From: CAZLIC01 sp964559535
GTDB taxonomy: Bacteria > Pseudomonadota > Alphaproteobacteria > Rhodobacterales > Rhodobacteraceae
Length of the DNA stretch: 8,114 nucleotides
Direction: 5' to 3'
Assembly: GCA_964559535.1 (NCBI GenBank)
Contig: CAZLIC010000127.1
Span: forward strand, 1 to 8,114
The stretch's first letter is position 1. Every line of letters begins with the position of its first letter. Shown piece by piece: positions 1 to 6,217 of this stretch. A program made the position numbers and the translations under genes. Below the pieces are notes generated by a model. It was not told the origin of the DNA. It ran no database searches and saw only the letters and a program-made list of their open reading frames with translations.

Positions 1-687
1 GGCACGGCCTATGACGGGGTCAGCCTGCGGCAGGTGCTGACCATGACCTCGGGCGTGTCCTTCGACGAGGACTATCTGGATTTCTACAGCGACATCAACC
101 GCATGGGCCGCACCTTGGCCTTGGGCCAGCCGATGGACGGGTTTGCCGCCAGCCTGAAGGACCGCTCCGCCAAGCCGGGCACGCGGTTCCACTATGTGTC
201 CATCGACACGCATGTGCTGGGCATGGTGATCCGCGCCGCCACGGGCAAACCGGTGGCCGACCTGATGCAGGAACGGCTGATCGCGCCGATGGGGCTCGAG
301 GCCGATGCCTACTACATTGCCGATGGCACCGGCGAGCCCTTCGTGCTGGGCGGGTTGAACCTGACGACGCGCGACTACGCACGGATGGGGCAGCTGGTGC
401 TGCAGGGCGGGCGCGGCATCGTGCCGGCCGACTGGCTGGCCGAAAGCACGCGCCGGCAGGCGCCCGCCGACATGACGGTGATGGGCTATGGCTATCAGTG
501 GTGGGTGCCGCCGGGGCAGGACGGCGGCGAGGTGCTGGCGCAGGGCATCTACGGGCAATACGTGTTCATCGACCGGGCGCGCGGCGTGGTGGTGGCGGTG
601 AACAGCGCCGACCGCGGGTTCAAGGAGCCGGGGGTCGAGGATGCCAACATCGCCATGCTGCGGCGGATCGCGGCGTCGGTGCCCTGA
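1..687 (+). CDS. Beta-lactamase-fold serine hydrolase, 5'-truncated by window edge
   Basis: The reading frame is open from the first base (GTAYDGVSLRQVLTMTSG...) to TGA at 685-687, so 228 codons of the C-terminal part are present and the true start lies outside the window. The LTMTSGVSF segment and the following Y-x-S motif (YVS, bases 193-201, in FHYVSIDTHVLGMVI) are typical of class C beta-lactamase/penicillin-binding-protein-like hydrolases (beta-lactamase family, Pfam PF00144). The nucleophile motif S-x-x-K should lie upstream of the window. The C-terminal GYQWW and QGIYGQYVFID segments match the family's last conserved block, with QGIYG where other members carry the H/K-x-G strand. Members are esterases, peptidases or amidases, often exported; the substrate cannot be read from sequence. 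An internal GTG at 34 could be called as a start, but homologous sequence continues upstream of it, so truncation is the better reading. It converges on truB. Confidence 0.85.
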   Translation, partial: GTAYDGVSLRQVLTMTSGVSFDEDYLDFYSDINRMGRTLALGQPMDGFAASLKDRSAKPGTRFHYVSIDTHVLGMVIRAATGKPVADLMQERLIAPMGLEADAYYIADGTGEPFVLGGLNLTTRDYARMGQLVLQGGRGIVPADWLAESTRRQAPADMTVMGYGYQWWVPPGQDGGEVLAQGIYGQYVFIDRARGVVVAVNSADRGFKEPGVEDANIAMLRRIAASVP

Positions 688-726
688 GGCGGCGACGGGA
701 TATGTCCGGACGTCGGGTATCCGGCG

Positions 727-749
727 CCTCCCTTCCCCACAAAGGGAGG
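727..749. repeat. Small hairpin repeat, copy 1 (convergent gap)
   Basis: CCTCCCTT (727-734) and AAGGGAGG (742-749) form a perfect 8-bp stem around a 7-base CCCCACA loop. It lies between the convergent stops of the serine hydrolase (687) and truB (796). The core TCCCTTCCCCACAA + (A/G)GGGAGG recurs at 8049-8069 in another convergent gap, so this looks like a dispersed intergenic element. No T-run follows on either strand, so it is not a canonical intrinsic terminator, but it may protect 3' ends or limit read-through. Confidence 0.6.
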
Positions 750-759
750 AGGGAAGCGC

Positions 760-773
760 AGGATCGCGATCCT
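760..773. repeat. Perfect 14-bp palindrome
   Basis: AGGATCGCGATCCT equals its own reverse complement. It lies 10 bp after the hairpin at 727-749 and before the truB stop. It could be part of a compound 3'-end structure for either convergent gene or a site for a dimeric DNA-binding protein. No function is shown. Confidence 0.4.
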
Positions 774-795
774 TGCCGCGCCGGATAGCCGGGCT

Positions 796-1683
796 TCAGG
801 CGGCAAACACGCGCGACGGCTGCAGCAGGCCCGCGGTGGCCATGCCCACCGCCACAGCGCGCCCGTCCTGTGCCGCCCAGACCATGCCATTCGCCGCGCC
901 CACCTGAACCGCCGCGCCCAACCGCAGGCGGGCGGCCTGCCCGGCGTCAACGTCTGCCCGCGGCAGGGCGAACAGGGCGTCTTCCAGCGGCCGCAGGCAC
1001 AGGGCCAGTTCGGGCGTCCCGGCGCGGCGCGCAATCTCGTCGGGCGCCCAGCCATCGGCGGCGCGGAACGGCCCGGACCATTCGCGCCGCAGCCACAGCA
1101 CATGGCCCAGGCACCCCAGCGCGCGGCCCAGGTCGCGCGCGATGGACCGCACGTAACCGCCCTTGCCGCAGTGCATCTCCAGCAGCGCATGATCGGCGTC
1201 GGGGGTGTCCAGCAGGTCCAGCCGGTCCACCCGCAGCGGGCGGGCGGCCAGGTCCATGACCACCCCTTCGCGCGCCAGGTCATAGGCCCGCGCGCCCTCC
1301 ACCTTCACCGCCGACACCTGCGGCGGCACCTGCAGGATGTCACCGCGAAAGGCGGGCAAGGCGGCCAGGATCGCGTCGCGGGCAGGCCGCGCCGCCGAGT
1401 GCCGCAGCTCGGCCCCTTCGGCATCGTCCGTGGCGGTTTCCGCCCCCCAGCGCACCATGAACCGATACCCCTTGGGTGCCGCTTCCAGAAACGGCACCGT
1501 CTTCGTCGCCTCGCCCAGCGCCACCGCCAGCACGCCCTTGGCCGCCGGGTCCAACGTGCCCGCGTGGCCCGCCTTGGCCGCCCCGAAGGCCCGGCGCACC
1601 AGCGCCACGACGGAGGTCGAGCCCAGCCCCGCGGGCTTGTCCAGCACCACCCAGCCCGACACCGGCAGCCCCTTGCGCCCCAC
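796..1683 (-). CDS. truB: tRNA pseudouridine(55) synthase TruB
   Basis: This 295-residue protein isomerises U55 to pseudouridine in the T-loop of tRNAs. The catalytic block GHAGTLDP is at residues 39-46, with the nucleophilic Asp at 45. The N-terminal GWVVLDKPAG strand, the QVPPQVSAVKVEG block (118-130), and GKGGYVRSIARDLG (173-186, equivalent to the family's K/S-GTY-IRSLA-DLG) are all present. The length is normal for bacterial TruB. The start is GTG at 1683-1681, preceded by a GGTGG-like ribosome site. That GTG shares one base with the TAG stop of the upstream gene (TAGTG), so translation is probably coupled. It is the last gene of the rbfA - glycosidase-like - truB operon. In many proteobacteria rpsO follows truB; here a convergent gene follows instead. 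It ends with TGA at 798-796. Confidence 0.96.
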   Translation of the reverse strand: MGRKGLPVSGWVVLDKPAGLGSTSVVALVRRAFGAAKAGHAGTLDPAAKGVLAVALGEATKTVPFLEAAPKGYRFMVRWGAETATDDAEGAELRHSAARPARDAILAALPAFRGDILQVPPQVSAVKVEGARAYDLAREGVVMDLAARPLRVDRLDLLDTPDADHALLEMHCGKGGYVRSIARDLGRALGCLGHVLWLRREWSGPFRAADGWAPDEIARRAGTPELALCLRPLEDALFALPRADVDAGQAARLRLGAAVQVGAANGMVWAAQDGRAVAVGMATAGLLQPSRVFAA

Positions 1684-2417
1684 TATTCCACCAGCGCCAC
1701 GATGGGCCCCATGGCAAAGCCCCAGTCGCTGCGATTCAACCCCGGGACGTGCAGGCGCGAGATCTGGCCGTCGAAGTACAGCGCGTCGGGTGTGGCCACC
1801 ACATCGCGGAAGAAGCGGGCGAAGGTGTGGAAGTTCACCGGACGCTCCGAGATGACAAAGACGGCGCGCGCGCCGCTGTCGGACACGCCCACGCCGTTGC
1901 GGATGTACACGCTGTCGCTGCCCGGCAGAAACCGGGGATGCAAGGCGCCGCCGATCACCAGCATGGGCCCCGATTGTGTGGCCTGCAGGCAGTCGGGCGG
2001 CGCCTGGGCGAAGGCACGCGATTCGATCACGGCAAAGCGGCCGTCGGCGCGCACGCAGAACACGCCGTTCGGGCGCAGGCCGAAGTTGCCCGGTCCCGCC
2101 GCAGTGACAACCGGCGCCCGTTCGGTACTGCTTTCCACCAGCAGGCCCACCGGGCTGCGGTCGCCATGATACATGCCCGCGTTCATGGCAAAGACGACGC
2201 GCCGCCCCTCTGCCTTCACCGCCAGTTCGACCCGGCCGAAGGTGCCGTAGACCTTGCCATCAGCGGCGGTATGGAACAGCCGCACGTCCTGCCCCGCCCG
2301 CGCCTCGCAGACCGTATAGTCCGTACCTTCGAACAAGACGGTGCGGCATGGTCCTTCGGCCAGCGCCATCGTGGGCCACAGCGCCAGCGCCGCCAGCGCC
2401 GCCCTAAGCCTCCGCAT
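1683..2417 (-). CDS. Secreted phosphodiester glycosidase family protein (NAGPA/DUF2233-like)
   Basis: This is a 244-residue protein. Residues 1-20 (MRRLRAALAALALWPTMALA) form a clear signal peptide with an ALA-type cleavage site, so it should act in the periplasm or outside the cell. The mature part carries the marks of the phosphodiester glycosidase family (Pfam PF09992; COG3698): FAMNAGMYH (76-84), NFGLRPNGVFCV (111-122), SGPMLVIGG (149-157), RNGVGVSDSG (173-182), and ALYFDGQISRLH (212-223). Its relatives include the mammalian mannose-6-phosphate uncovering enzyme. The bacterial substrate is unknown, with phosphodiester-linked sugars a reasonable guess. A longer open frame runs to 2513, but its first 32 residues are Ser/Thr/Ala/Pro-rich, unlike a signal peptide, and overlap rbfA, so ATG at 2417 is preferred. 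It overlaps the end of rbfA by 14 bp and the truB start by 1 bp, so all three genes are probably translated from one message. Confidence 0.88.
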   Translation of the reverse strand: MRRLRAALAALALWPTMALAEGPCRTVLFEGTDYTVCEARAGQDVRLFHTAADGKVYGTFGRVELAVKAEGRRVVFAMNAGMYHGDRSPVGLLVESSTERAPVVTAAGPGNFGLRPNGVFCVRADGRFAVIESRAFAQAPPDCLQATQSGPMLVIGGALHPRFLPGSDSVYIRNGVGVSDSGARAVFVISERPVNFHTFARFFRDVVATPDALYFDGQISRLHVPGLNRSDWGFAMGPIVALVE

Positions 2418-2829
2418 CGTCGTCGGAATCGCTGTCGGGCGCGCGCAGGTCGCGCTGCACGCGTTCGTCGGCGAACAGGCGGCGCGATTCGTCCAGCGCA
2501 TCGAAGGTGCCATCCGGGCGGAAGCGCAGGTCAGGCGCGTATTTCAGCGTCATGGCCGCGGCCACGTGGTGGCGCAACTCGCCCTTGTTGCGCGCCAGCG
2601 CGGCAATCGCCGCATCCACCCCGGCGCCGCCCAGCGGCATCACGTGCACGGTGGCCACCTTCAGGTCGGGCGACACGCGCACCTCGCCCACGGTGATCGA
2701 CATGCCGTTCAGTTCGGGGTCGTGCACATCGGCACGCAAAAGCGTGTCCGACAGGGCGCGGCGGATCAGTTCGCCCACGCGCAGCTGGCGCTGCGAAGGG
2801 CCTTTCTCGTGGTGCAGGGGACGTGCCAT
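2404..2829 (-). CDS. rbfA: 30S ribosome-binding factor RbfA
   Basis: This 141-residue protein is a KH-type 30S assembly factor needed for 16S rRNA 5'-end maturation and cold adaptation. Recognisable parts are RQLRVGELIRRALSDTL (14-30), the MSITVGEVRVSPDLKVATVHV strand pair (43-63) and the LRFRPDGTFDALDESRRL tail (101-118). It ends in an acidic stretch (DSDSDDDAE) seen in alphaproteobacterial forms. The start at ATG 2829-2827 matches the family's N-terminus; the much longer open frame running back to 4308 is antisense to dapB and spurious. No Shine-Dalgarno is visible before the ATG. Unlike the common nusA-infB-rbfA-truB order, rbfA here leads its own operon, divergent from dapB. TAG at 2406-2404 lies inside the next gene. 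Confidence 0.95.
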   Translation of the reverse strand: MARPLHHEKGPSQRQLRVGELIRRALSDTLLRADVHDPELNGMSITVGEVRVSPDLKVATVHVMPLGGAGVDAAIAALARNKGELRHHVAAAMTLKYAPDLRFRPDGTFDALDESRRLFADERVQRDLRAPDSDSDDDAEA

Positions 2830-2835
2830 GCGCGC

Positions 2836-2864
2836 GAGATAGGGGAAAACCGCGGCCTTCGCAA
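2836..2864 (-). promoter_or_regulatory. Candidate promoter for rbfA operon, possibly leaderless
   Basis: On the minus strand TTGCGA (2864-2859) and TATCTC (2841-2836) are separated by exactly 17 bp, resembling a housekeeping -35/-10 pair. The -10 ends 6 bases before the rbfA ATG, so transcription would begin at or next to the start codon. That fits the absence of a ribosome-binding site. This is motif inference only. Confidence 0.4.
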
Positions 2865-2928
2865 CGTCGCGGGCATGGCGCGGCAGTGCGGCTTCCGCTA
2901 TCGGGGCAAAAAACCGGGGGCCCACGCC

Positions 2929-3741
2929 ATGACCGACCTTCCTGCCATCGCCATCACCGGGGCCTCGGGCCGCATGGGGCAGATGCTGATCCGCACCGTG
3001 CTGGCCATGCCCGACCGCTTGCGCCTGTCGGGGCTGATCGAGCGCGAGGGCCACCCCTGGGTGGGGCGTGATGCGGGCGAGGCGATGGGGATGGGGCCGA
3101 TCGGCGTGCCGGTCAGCGACGATCCGCTGGAGGTGTTCGCACGGTCGCAGGGCGTGGTCGACTTCACCGCGCCTGCCGCCACAGTCGATTTCGTGGCGCT
3201 GGCGGCACAGGCGCGGCTGGTGCATGTGATTGGCACCACGGGTCTGGAACCCGAACACCTGGCGAAGATCCGCGCCGCGGCGCACCACGCGGTGATCGTG
3301 CGGGCGGGCAACATGAGCCTGGGGGTGAACCTGCTGGTCGACCTGACGCGCAAGGTGGCGCGCGCGCTGGATGCCGACTGGGACATCGAGGTGGTCGAGG
3401 CGCATCACCGCATGAAGGTGGACGCGCCCTCGGGCACGGCGCTGATGCTGGGGCAGGCGGCGGCCGAGGGGCGGGGGATCAACCTTGACGTCAGCGCCGA
3501 CCGCGGCCGCGACGGCATCACCGGGGCGCGGGTGCCGGGGCATATCGGGTTCAGCGCCATCCGCGGTGGCGACATCGTGGGCGAGCATGACGTGATCTTT
3601 GCCGCCGAGGGCGAGCGGATCATCCTGCGCCATGTGGCGACCGACCGCGCCATCTTTGCCCGCGGCGCGCTGCGGGCGGTGCTGTGGGGCCAGAACCGGG
3701 CGCCCGGGGAGTATGACATGGCGGATGTTCTGGGGTTGTGA
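2929..3741 (+). CDS. dapB: 4-hydroxy-tetrahydrodipicolinate reductase DapB
   Basis: This 270-residue enzyme reduces 4-hydroxy-tetrahydrodipicolinate with NAD(P)H to tetrahydrodipicolinate, feeding lysine and meso-diaminopimelate for peptidoglycan. The N-terminal Rossmann motif ITGASGRMG is at residues 9-17 and IGTTG at 101-105. The signature EAHHRMKVDAPSGTA at 157-171 contains catalytic His159 and Lys163, the same positions as in E. coli DapB, with GT169-170 binding substrate. The C-terminal FARGALRAVLW block is intact. The start ATG 2929 gives the normal N-terminus and is preceded by a GGGGG run (2916-2920) that can serve as ribosome site; the frame is open further upstream but overlaps rbfA antisense. 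It is transcribed divergently from rbfA across a 99-bp gap. A small secreted protein follows 54 bp downstream. Confidence 0.97.
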   Translation: MTDLPAIAITGASGRMGQMLIRTVLAMPDRLRLSGLIEREGHPWVGRDAGEAMGMGPIGVPVSDDPLEVFARSQGVVDFTAPAATVDFVALAAQARLVHVIGTTGLEPEHLAKIRAAAHHAVIVRAGNMSLGVNLLVDLTRKVARALDADWDIEVVEAHHRMKVDAPSGTALMLGQAAAEGRGINLDVSADRGRDGITGARVPGHIGFSAIRGGDIVGEHDVIFAAEGERIILRHVATDRAIFARGALRAVLWGQNRAPGEYDMADVLGL

Positions 3742-3784
3742 GTCATCCGGCGGGCCTTCTGGAACGTAGTACCTTCTGCTTACC

Positions 3785-3790
3785 GGAGGA
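3785..3790 (+). promoter_or_regulatory. Ribosome-binding site of the 115-residue secreted protein
   Basis: GGAGGA lies five bases before ATG 3796. This is one of the strongest Shine-Dalgarno matches in the window and fixes the start of a gene otherwise supported mainly by its signal peptide. Confidence 0.8.
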
Positions 3791-3795
3791 CCGCC

Positions 3796-4143
3796 ATGTT
3801 CCGCCCCCTTGCGCTTGCGCTTTGCCTGATGGTTCCGCTGCCTGCGCTGGCCTTTGACCGGGTCACCGACAAGGCCGCCTTCGTGGCGCTGGTGGATGGC
3901 CGCACGCTGACCTCGATGGGCGTATCCCTGCGCGTGCTGCCCGGCGGGCAGATCGAGGGCCGCGCCTTTGGCGCCGACGTCCAGGGCCGCTGGCAATGGC
4001 GCGACGGCTTCTTCTGCCGCGAGCTGTTCGCGGCAGGGCGGGCCTATCCGCTGAACTGCCAGACCGTGGCCGTCGAAGGCACCACCCTTCGCTTCACCGC
4101 CGACGAAGGCAGCGGCGACCGCGCCGATTTGCGGATGCGGTAA
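3796..4143 (+). CDS. Small secreted conserved hypothetical protein (115 aa)
   Basis: Residues 1-19 (MFRPLALALCLMVPLPALA) are a signal peptide ending in ALA, so the mature protein of about 96 residues is periplasmic or secreted. The body has alternating short strands: DGRTLTSMGVSLRVLPGG (34-51), GRWQWRDGFFCREL (64-77), LNCQTVAVEGTTLRFT (86-101). Cys74 and Cys88 could form a disulfide. I recall similar small proteins in Rhodobacterales, often labelled 'dihydrodipicolinate reductase' in databases, probably because they neighbour dapB; there is no NAD-binding or DapB catalytic motif here, so that label would be wrong. Function is unknown. It may be read through from dapB (54-bp gap) or have its own promoter. 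It ends just before the large inverted repeat and converges on ruvB. Confidence 0.8.
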   Translation: MFRPLALALCLMVPLPALAFDRVTDKAAFVALVDGRTLTSMGVSLRVLPGGQIEGRAFGADVQGRWQWRDGFFCRELFAAGRAYPLNCQTVAVEGTTLRFTADEGSGDRADLRMR

Positions 4144-4151
4144 GCCGCGGT

Positions 4152-4209
4152 GGTAGGGTGGGCAATCTGCCCACCTTCCGCCGAAGGTGGGCAGATTGCC
4201 CACCCTACC
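4152..4209. repeat. 27-bp perfect inverted repeat with nested palindromes
   Basis: The left arm (4152-4178) is the exact reverse complement of the right arm (4183-4209), with a 4-base CGCC loop. Each arm contains its own hairpin: GGTGGGCA-atc-TGCCCACC at 4157-4175 and GGTGGGCA-gat-TGCCCACC at 4186-4204. The element could therefore fold as one long hairpin or two small ones. It lies between the convergent stops of the small secreted gene and ruvB and resembles repeated GGGTGGGCA...TGCCCACCC elements dispersed in bacterial genomes. It may act as a bidirectional transcription barrier, but no T-run follows on either strand. Bases 4205-4207 are the ruvB stop codon. Confidence 0.9.
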
Positions 4210-5230
4210 CGAACAGATCCGCCTGCCCCGCGGCCTTCGGCGGCTCCAGCCCGAGGTGGCGCCAGGCGCGCATGCCCAGCACGCGGCCGCGGGGGGTGCG
4301 CTGCACAAGGCCCTGCTGCAAAAGGTAGGGCTCGATCACCTCTTCGATGGCATCGCGCGCCTCGCTCAGCGCCGCGGCGATGGTTTCCACCCCCACCGGG
4401 CCACCGCCATAGTGTTCGGCCAGCAGCAGCATGTAGCGCCGGTCGGCCCCGTCGAGGCCCAGGTCATCGACCCCCATCCGCGTCAGCGCGCGGTCGGCGA
4501 TTGCGCGGGTGAGGCGCCCCTGCCCTTCGACCAGCGCGAAGTCCACCACCCGGCGCAGCAGTCGCCCGGCAATCCGCGGCGTGCCCCGCGCGCGCCGGGC
4601 GATTTCGCGGGTGCCGTCGGGGTCTGATTCAATCCCCATCAGCCGCGATCCGCGGGTGACGATGTGGTCCAACTCGGCCTCGGTATAGAATTCCAGCCGC
4701 AAGGGAATGCCGAAGCGGTCGCGCAAGGGCGTGGTCAAGAGGCCTAGCCGCGTGGTGGCGCCGACCAGCGTGAAGGGCGGCAGGTCGATGCGCACGGTCC
4801 GCGCGGCCGGCCCTTCGCCGATCACCAGATCCAGCGCGAAATCTTCCAGCGCCGGGTACAGCACCTCTTCCACCACCGGCGACAGGCGGTGGATCTCGTC
4901 GATGAACAGCACGTCGCGCGGTTCGAGGTTGGTCAGGATCGCCGCAAGGTCGCCGGGGCGGGCCAGAACGGGGCCCGAGGTCTGGCGGAACCCCACGCCC
5001 AGCTCGCGCGACATGATCTGCGCCAGAGTGGTCTTGCCAAGGCCGGGGGGGCCGTGGAACAGCGTGTGGTCCATCGCCTCGCCCCGCATCCGGGCGCTTT
5101 CGATGAACACGGCCAGGTTCGCCCGCGCCTCGGCCTGCCCCACGAAATCGGCCAGCATCTGCGGCCGAAGCGCGCGGTCGGCGTCCTCGGGCAGGCGGTC
5201 GGGGCGCAGGGTGGGGTCGGGGGTCGTCAT
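4205..5230 (-). CDS. ruvB: Holliday junction branch migration ATPase RuvB
   Basis: This 341-residue AAA+ motor drives branch migration of Holliday junctions with RuvA, ahead of RuvC cleavage. Walker A GPPGLGKT is at residues 60-67, Walker B with DEIH at 107-114, sensor 1 GATTR at 157-161, the arginine-finger region LRDRFG at 169-174, and sensor 2 GTPRIAGRLLRR at 216-227. The winged-helix DNA-binding end includes TPRGR (312-316). The length is typical. The family usually has GTPRIANRLLRR, and the Gly in place of Asn is a minor variant. ATG 5230 overlaps the TGA of the upstream GIY-YIG gene (ATGA), indicating translational coupling. The last codons, Phe-Gly-stop, run into the large inverted repeat, which provides the final GGG codon and TAG. 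Neither ruvA nor ruvC is in the window. Confidence 0.97.
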   Translation of the reverse strand: MTTPDPTLRPDRLPEDADRALRPQMLADFVGQAEARANLAVFIESARMRGEAMDHTLFHGPPGLGKTTLAQIMSRELGVGFRQTSGPVLARPGDLAAILTNLEPRDVLFIDEIHRLSPVVEEVLYPALEDFALDLVIGEGPAARTVRIDLPPFTLVGATTRLGLLTTPLRDRFGIPLRLEFYTEAELDHIVTRGSRLMGIESDPDGTREIARRARGTPRIAGRLLRRVVDFALVEGQGRLTRAIADRALTRMGVDDLGLDGADRRYMLLLAEHYGGGPVGVETIAAALSEARDAIEEVIEPYLLQQGLVQRTPRGRVLGMRAWRHLGLEPPKAAGQADLFG

Positions 5231-6111
5231 GCGGCGTTCAGCCCGAAGTCCACGGTATGAAGCCGCGCCTTCCACGACTGCTCGGCGCGGATCACCTCGG
5301 GCGCGGGAAAGTCGGGGTGAAGGCGTTCGAGGATCGAGAAGCGGAACCCTGCCGGATCGCGGTCGCGAAGGTGCAGCGTGACCCCCTCTTCGCCGGCGAC
5401 GTGCGTGCGCCAGCGTGCGTGCAGGTTCTCGGCCCCGTACGCCGAACCGACATAGCGCGCGCCGTCTGCGGGGTCGAGGATGAGGTAGACCCCGCGCCAT
5501 TCGGACAGCCGTGTGGCCCAGGTGGCGGGCAGATGCCGCAGTTCGGCGCCGGTCACGATGAACTCCTGCCATTCCGGCGGCGGTGGAACAAGACGCTTGC
5601 TACGCGAAATTTCGATGACGGGGGCGTGCAGGTTTTCGGCCAGCCGTGCATAGGCGCGACCGGGCGGCTTGCCGACGATCAACCGGCCAACGAGGGAGGC
5701 CAGTTCGGCCATCGGCGAAAGATCGAACACCAGCCTCCCGCGTCGCCCGGTTTTTTCGCCCAGCGCCACGAAGGACAGATGGCCGAAACGTTCCCGCAAC
5801 GCCGTGTGGCAGGGGTCGGCGTCAAGCTCGGCCATGCTGCGGTAGGATGACCCGCGTATGGCGAACGGCCCCGCAAAAACGAAATCGCGCGCCGTTCCGG
5901 GCACGAAAGACGCAACAACGCGGCGTTTGCGCAGAAGGGCCTCGGTGTTCGGGCCGTGCTGGTTCTGGAAGGCATCGAACAGGATGGGTTCGTCGGCGGC
6001 AAGGCGACCAAGCGCGGCGTGCAGGTGCGGATTGTCCGAGACATGAAACAGCACCGCGGTGTCACCGGCATCTACCCCGGACAGTCGCAGCAGGTCATTC
6101 AAGGTAGGCAT
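5227..6111 (-). CDS. GIY-YIG nuclease family protein with large N-terminal domain
   Basis: The protein is 294 residues from ATG 6111. The C-terminal part (about 200-294) is a GIY-YIG domain: GVY at 207-209 and YVG at 220-222 stand for the name motifs, the catalytic arginine is in LHARWRTH (230-237), and Glu277 in RAEQSWKARL matches the metal-binding glutamate. The nuclease core therefore looks intact. Residues 1-190 (beginning MPTLNDLLRLSGVDAG) are not a domain I can name. ATG at 6129 would add six residues, and a TTG at 6201 opens the frame further but is unlikely; no clear ribosome site decides between 6111 and 6129. The stop overlaps ruvB by 4 bp (ATGA). The gene has more A/T-rich short runs than its neighbours, so acquisition is possible. 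A role in DNA repair or processing is inferred only from the domain and the ruvB coupling. Confidence 0.83.
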   Translation of the reverse strand: MPTLNDLLRLSGVDAGDTAVLFHVSDNPHLHAALGRLAADEPILFDAFQNQHGPNTEALLRKRRVVASFVPGTARDFVFAGPFAIRGSSYRSMAELDADPCHTALRERFGHLSFVALGEKTGRRGRLVFDLSPMAELASLVGRLIVGKPPGRAYARLAENLHAPVIEISRSKRLVPPPPEWQEFIVTGAELRHLPATWATRLSEWRGVYLILDPADGARYVGSAYGAENLHARWRTHVAGEEGVTLHLRDRDPAGFRFSILERLHPDFPAPEVIRAEQSWKARLHTVDFGLNAA

Positions 6112-6217
6112 CGGTGGGTCAGGCTGCATGGGACTGCGCGCGCGGTTCTTTCGGGGTTGGTCGACAGCGTGAACAATCGCGGAACGCGGGGCGTTGCGCA
6201 AGCCTTCGTCGGCAGGC

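Noticed and set aside
1102..2696. Long rightward open frames antisense to truB, the glycosidase-like gene and rbfA
   Set aside because: Composition is Arg/Pro/Ala/His-rich with no family motif, and the opposite strand carries well-recognised genes.
3761..3785. GGAAC before the 115-residue gene as an ECF/general-stress -35 element
   Set aside because: No matching CGTT-type -10 is found at the required distance.
4152..4209. The inverted repeat as an intrinsic terminator or an insertion-sequence end
   Set aside because: There is no T-run on either side, no transposase and no flanking target duplication; dispersed palindromic repeat fits better.
2404..4308. A 634-residue leftward open frame covering rbfA, dapB antisense and the inverted repeat
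   Set aside because: Only its last 141 residues are RbfA; the rest is a His/Gln/Arg-rich shadow of dapB and its neighbour, a common artefact of high GC content.
6112..6201. N-terminal extension of the GIY-YIG protein from a TTG start
   Set aside because: The extra residues are low-conservation in appearance and the MPTLNDLL start looks like a natural N-terminus.
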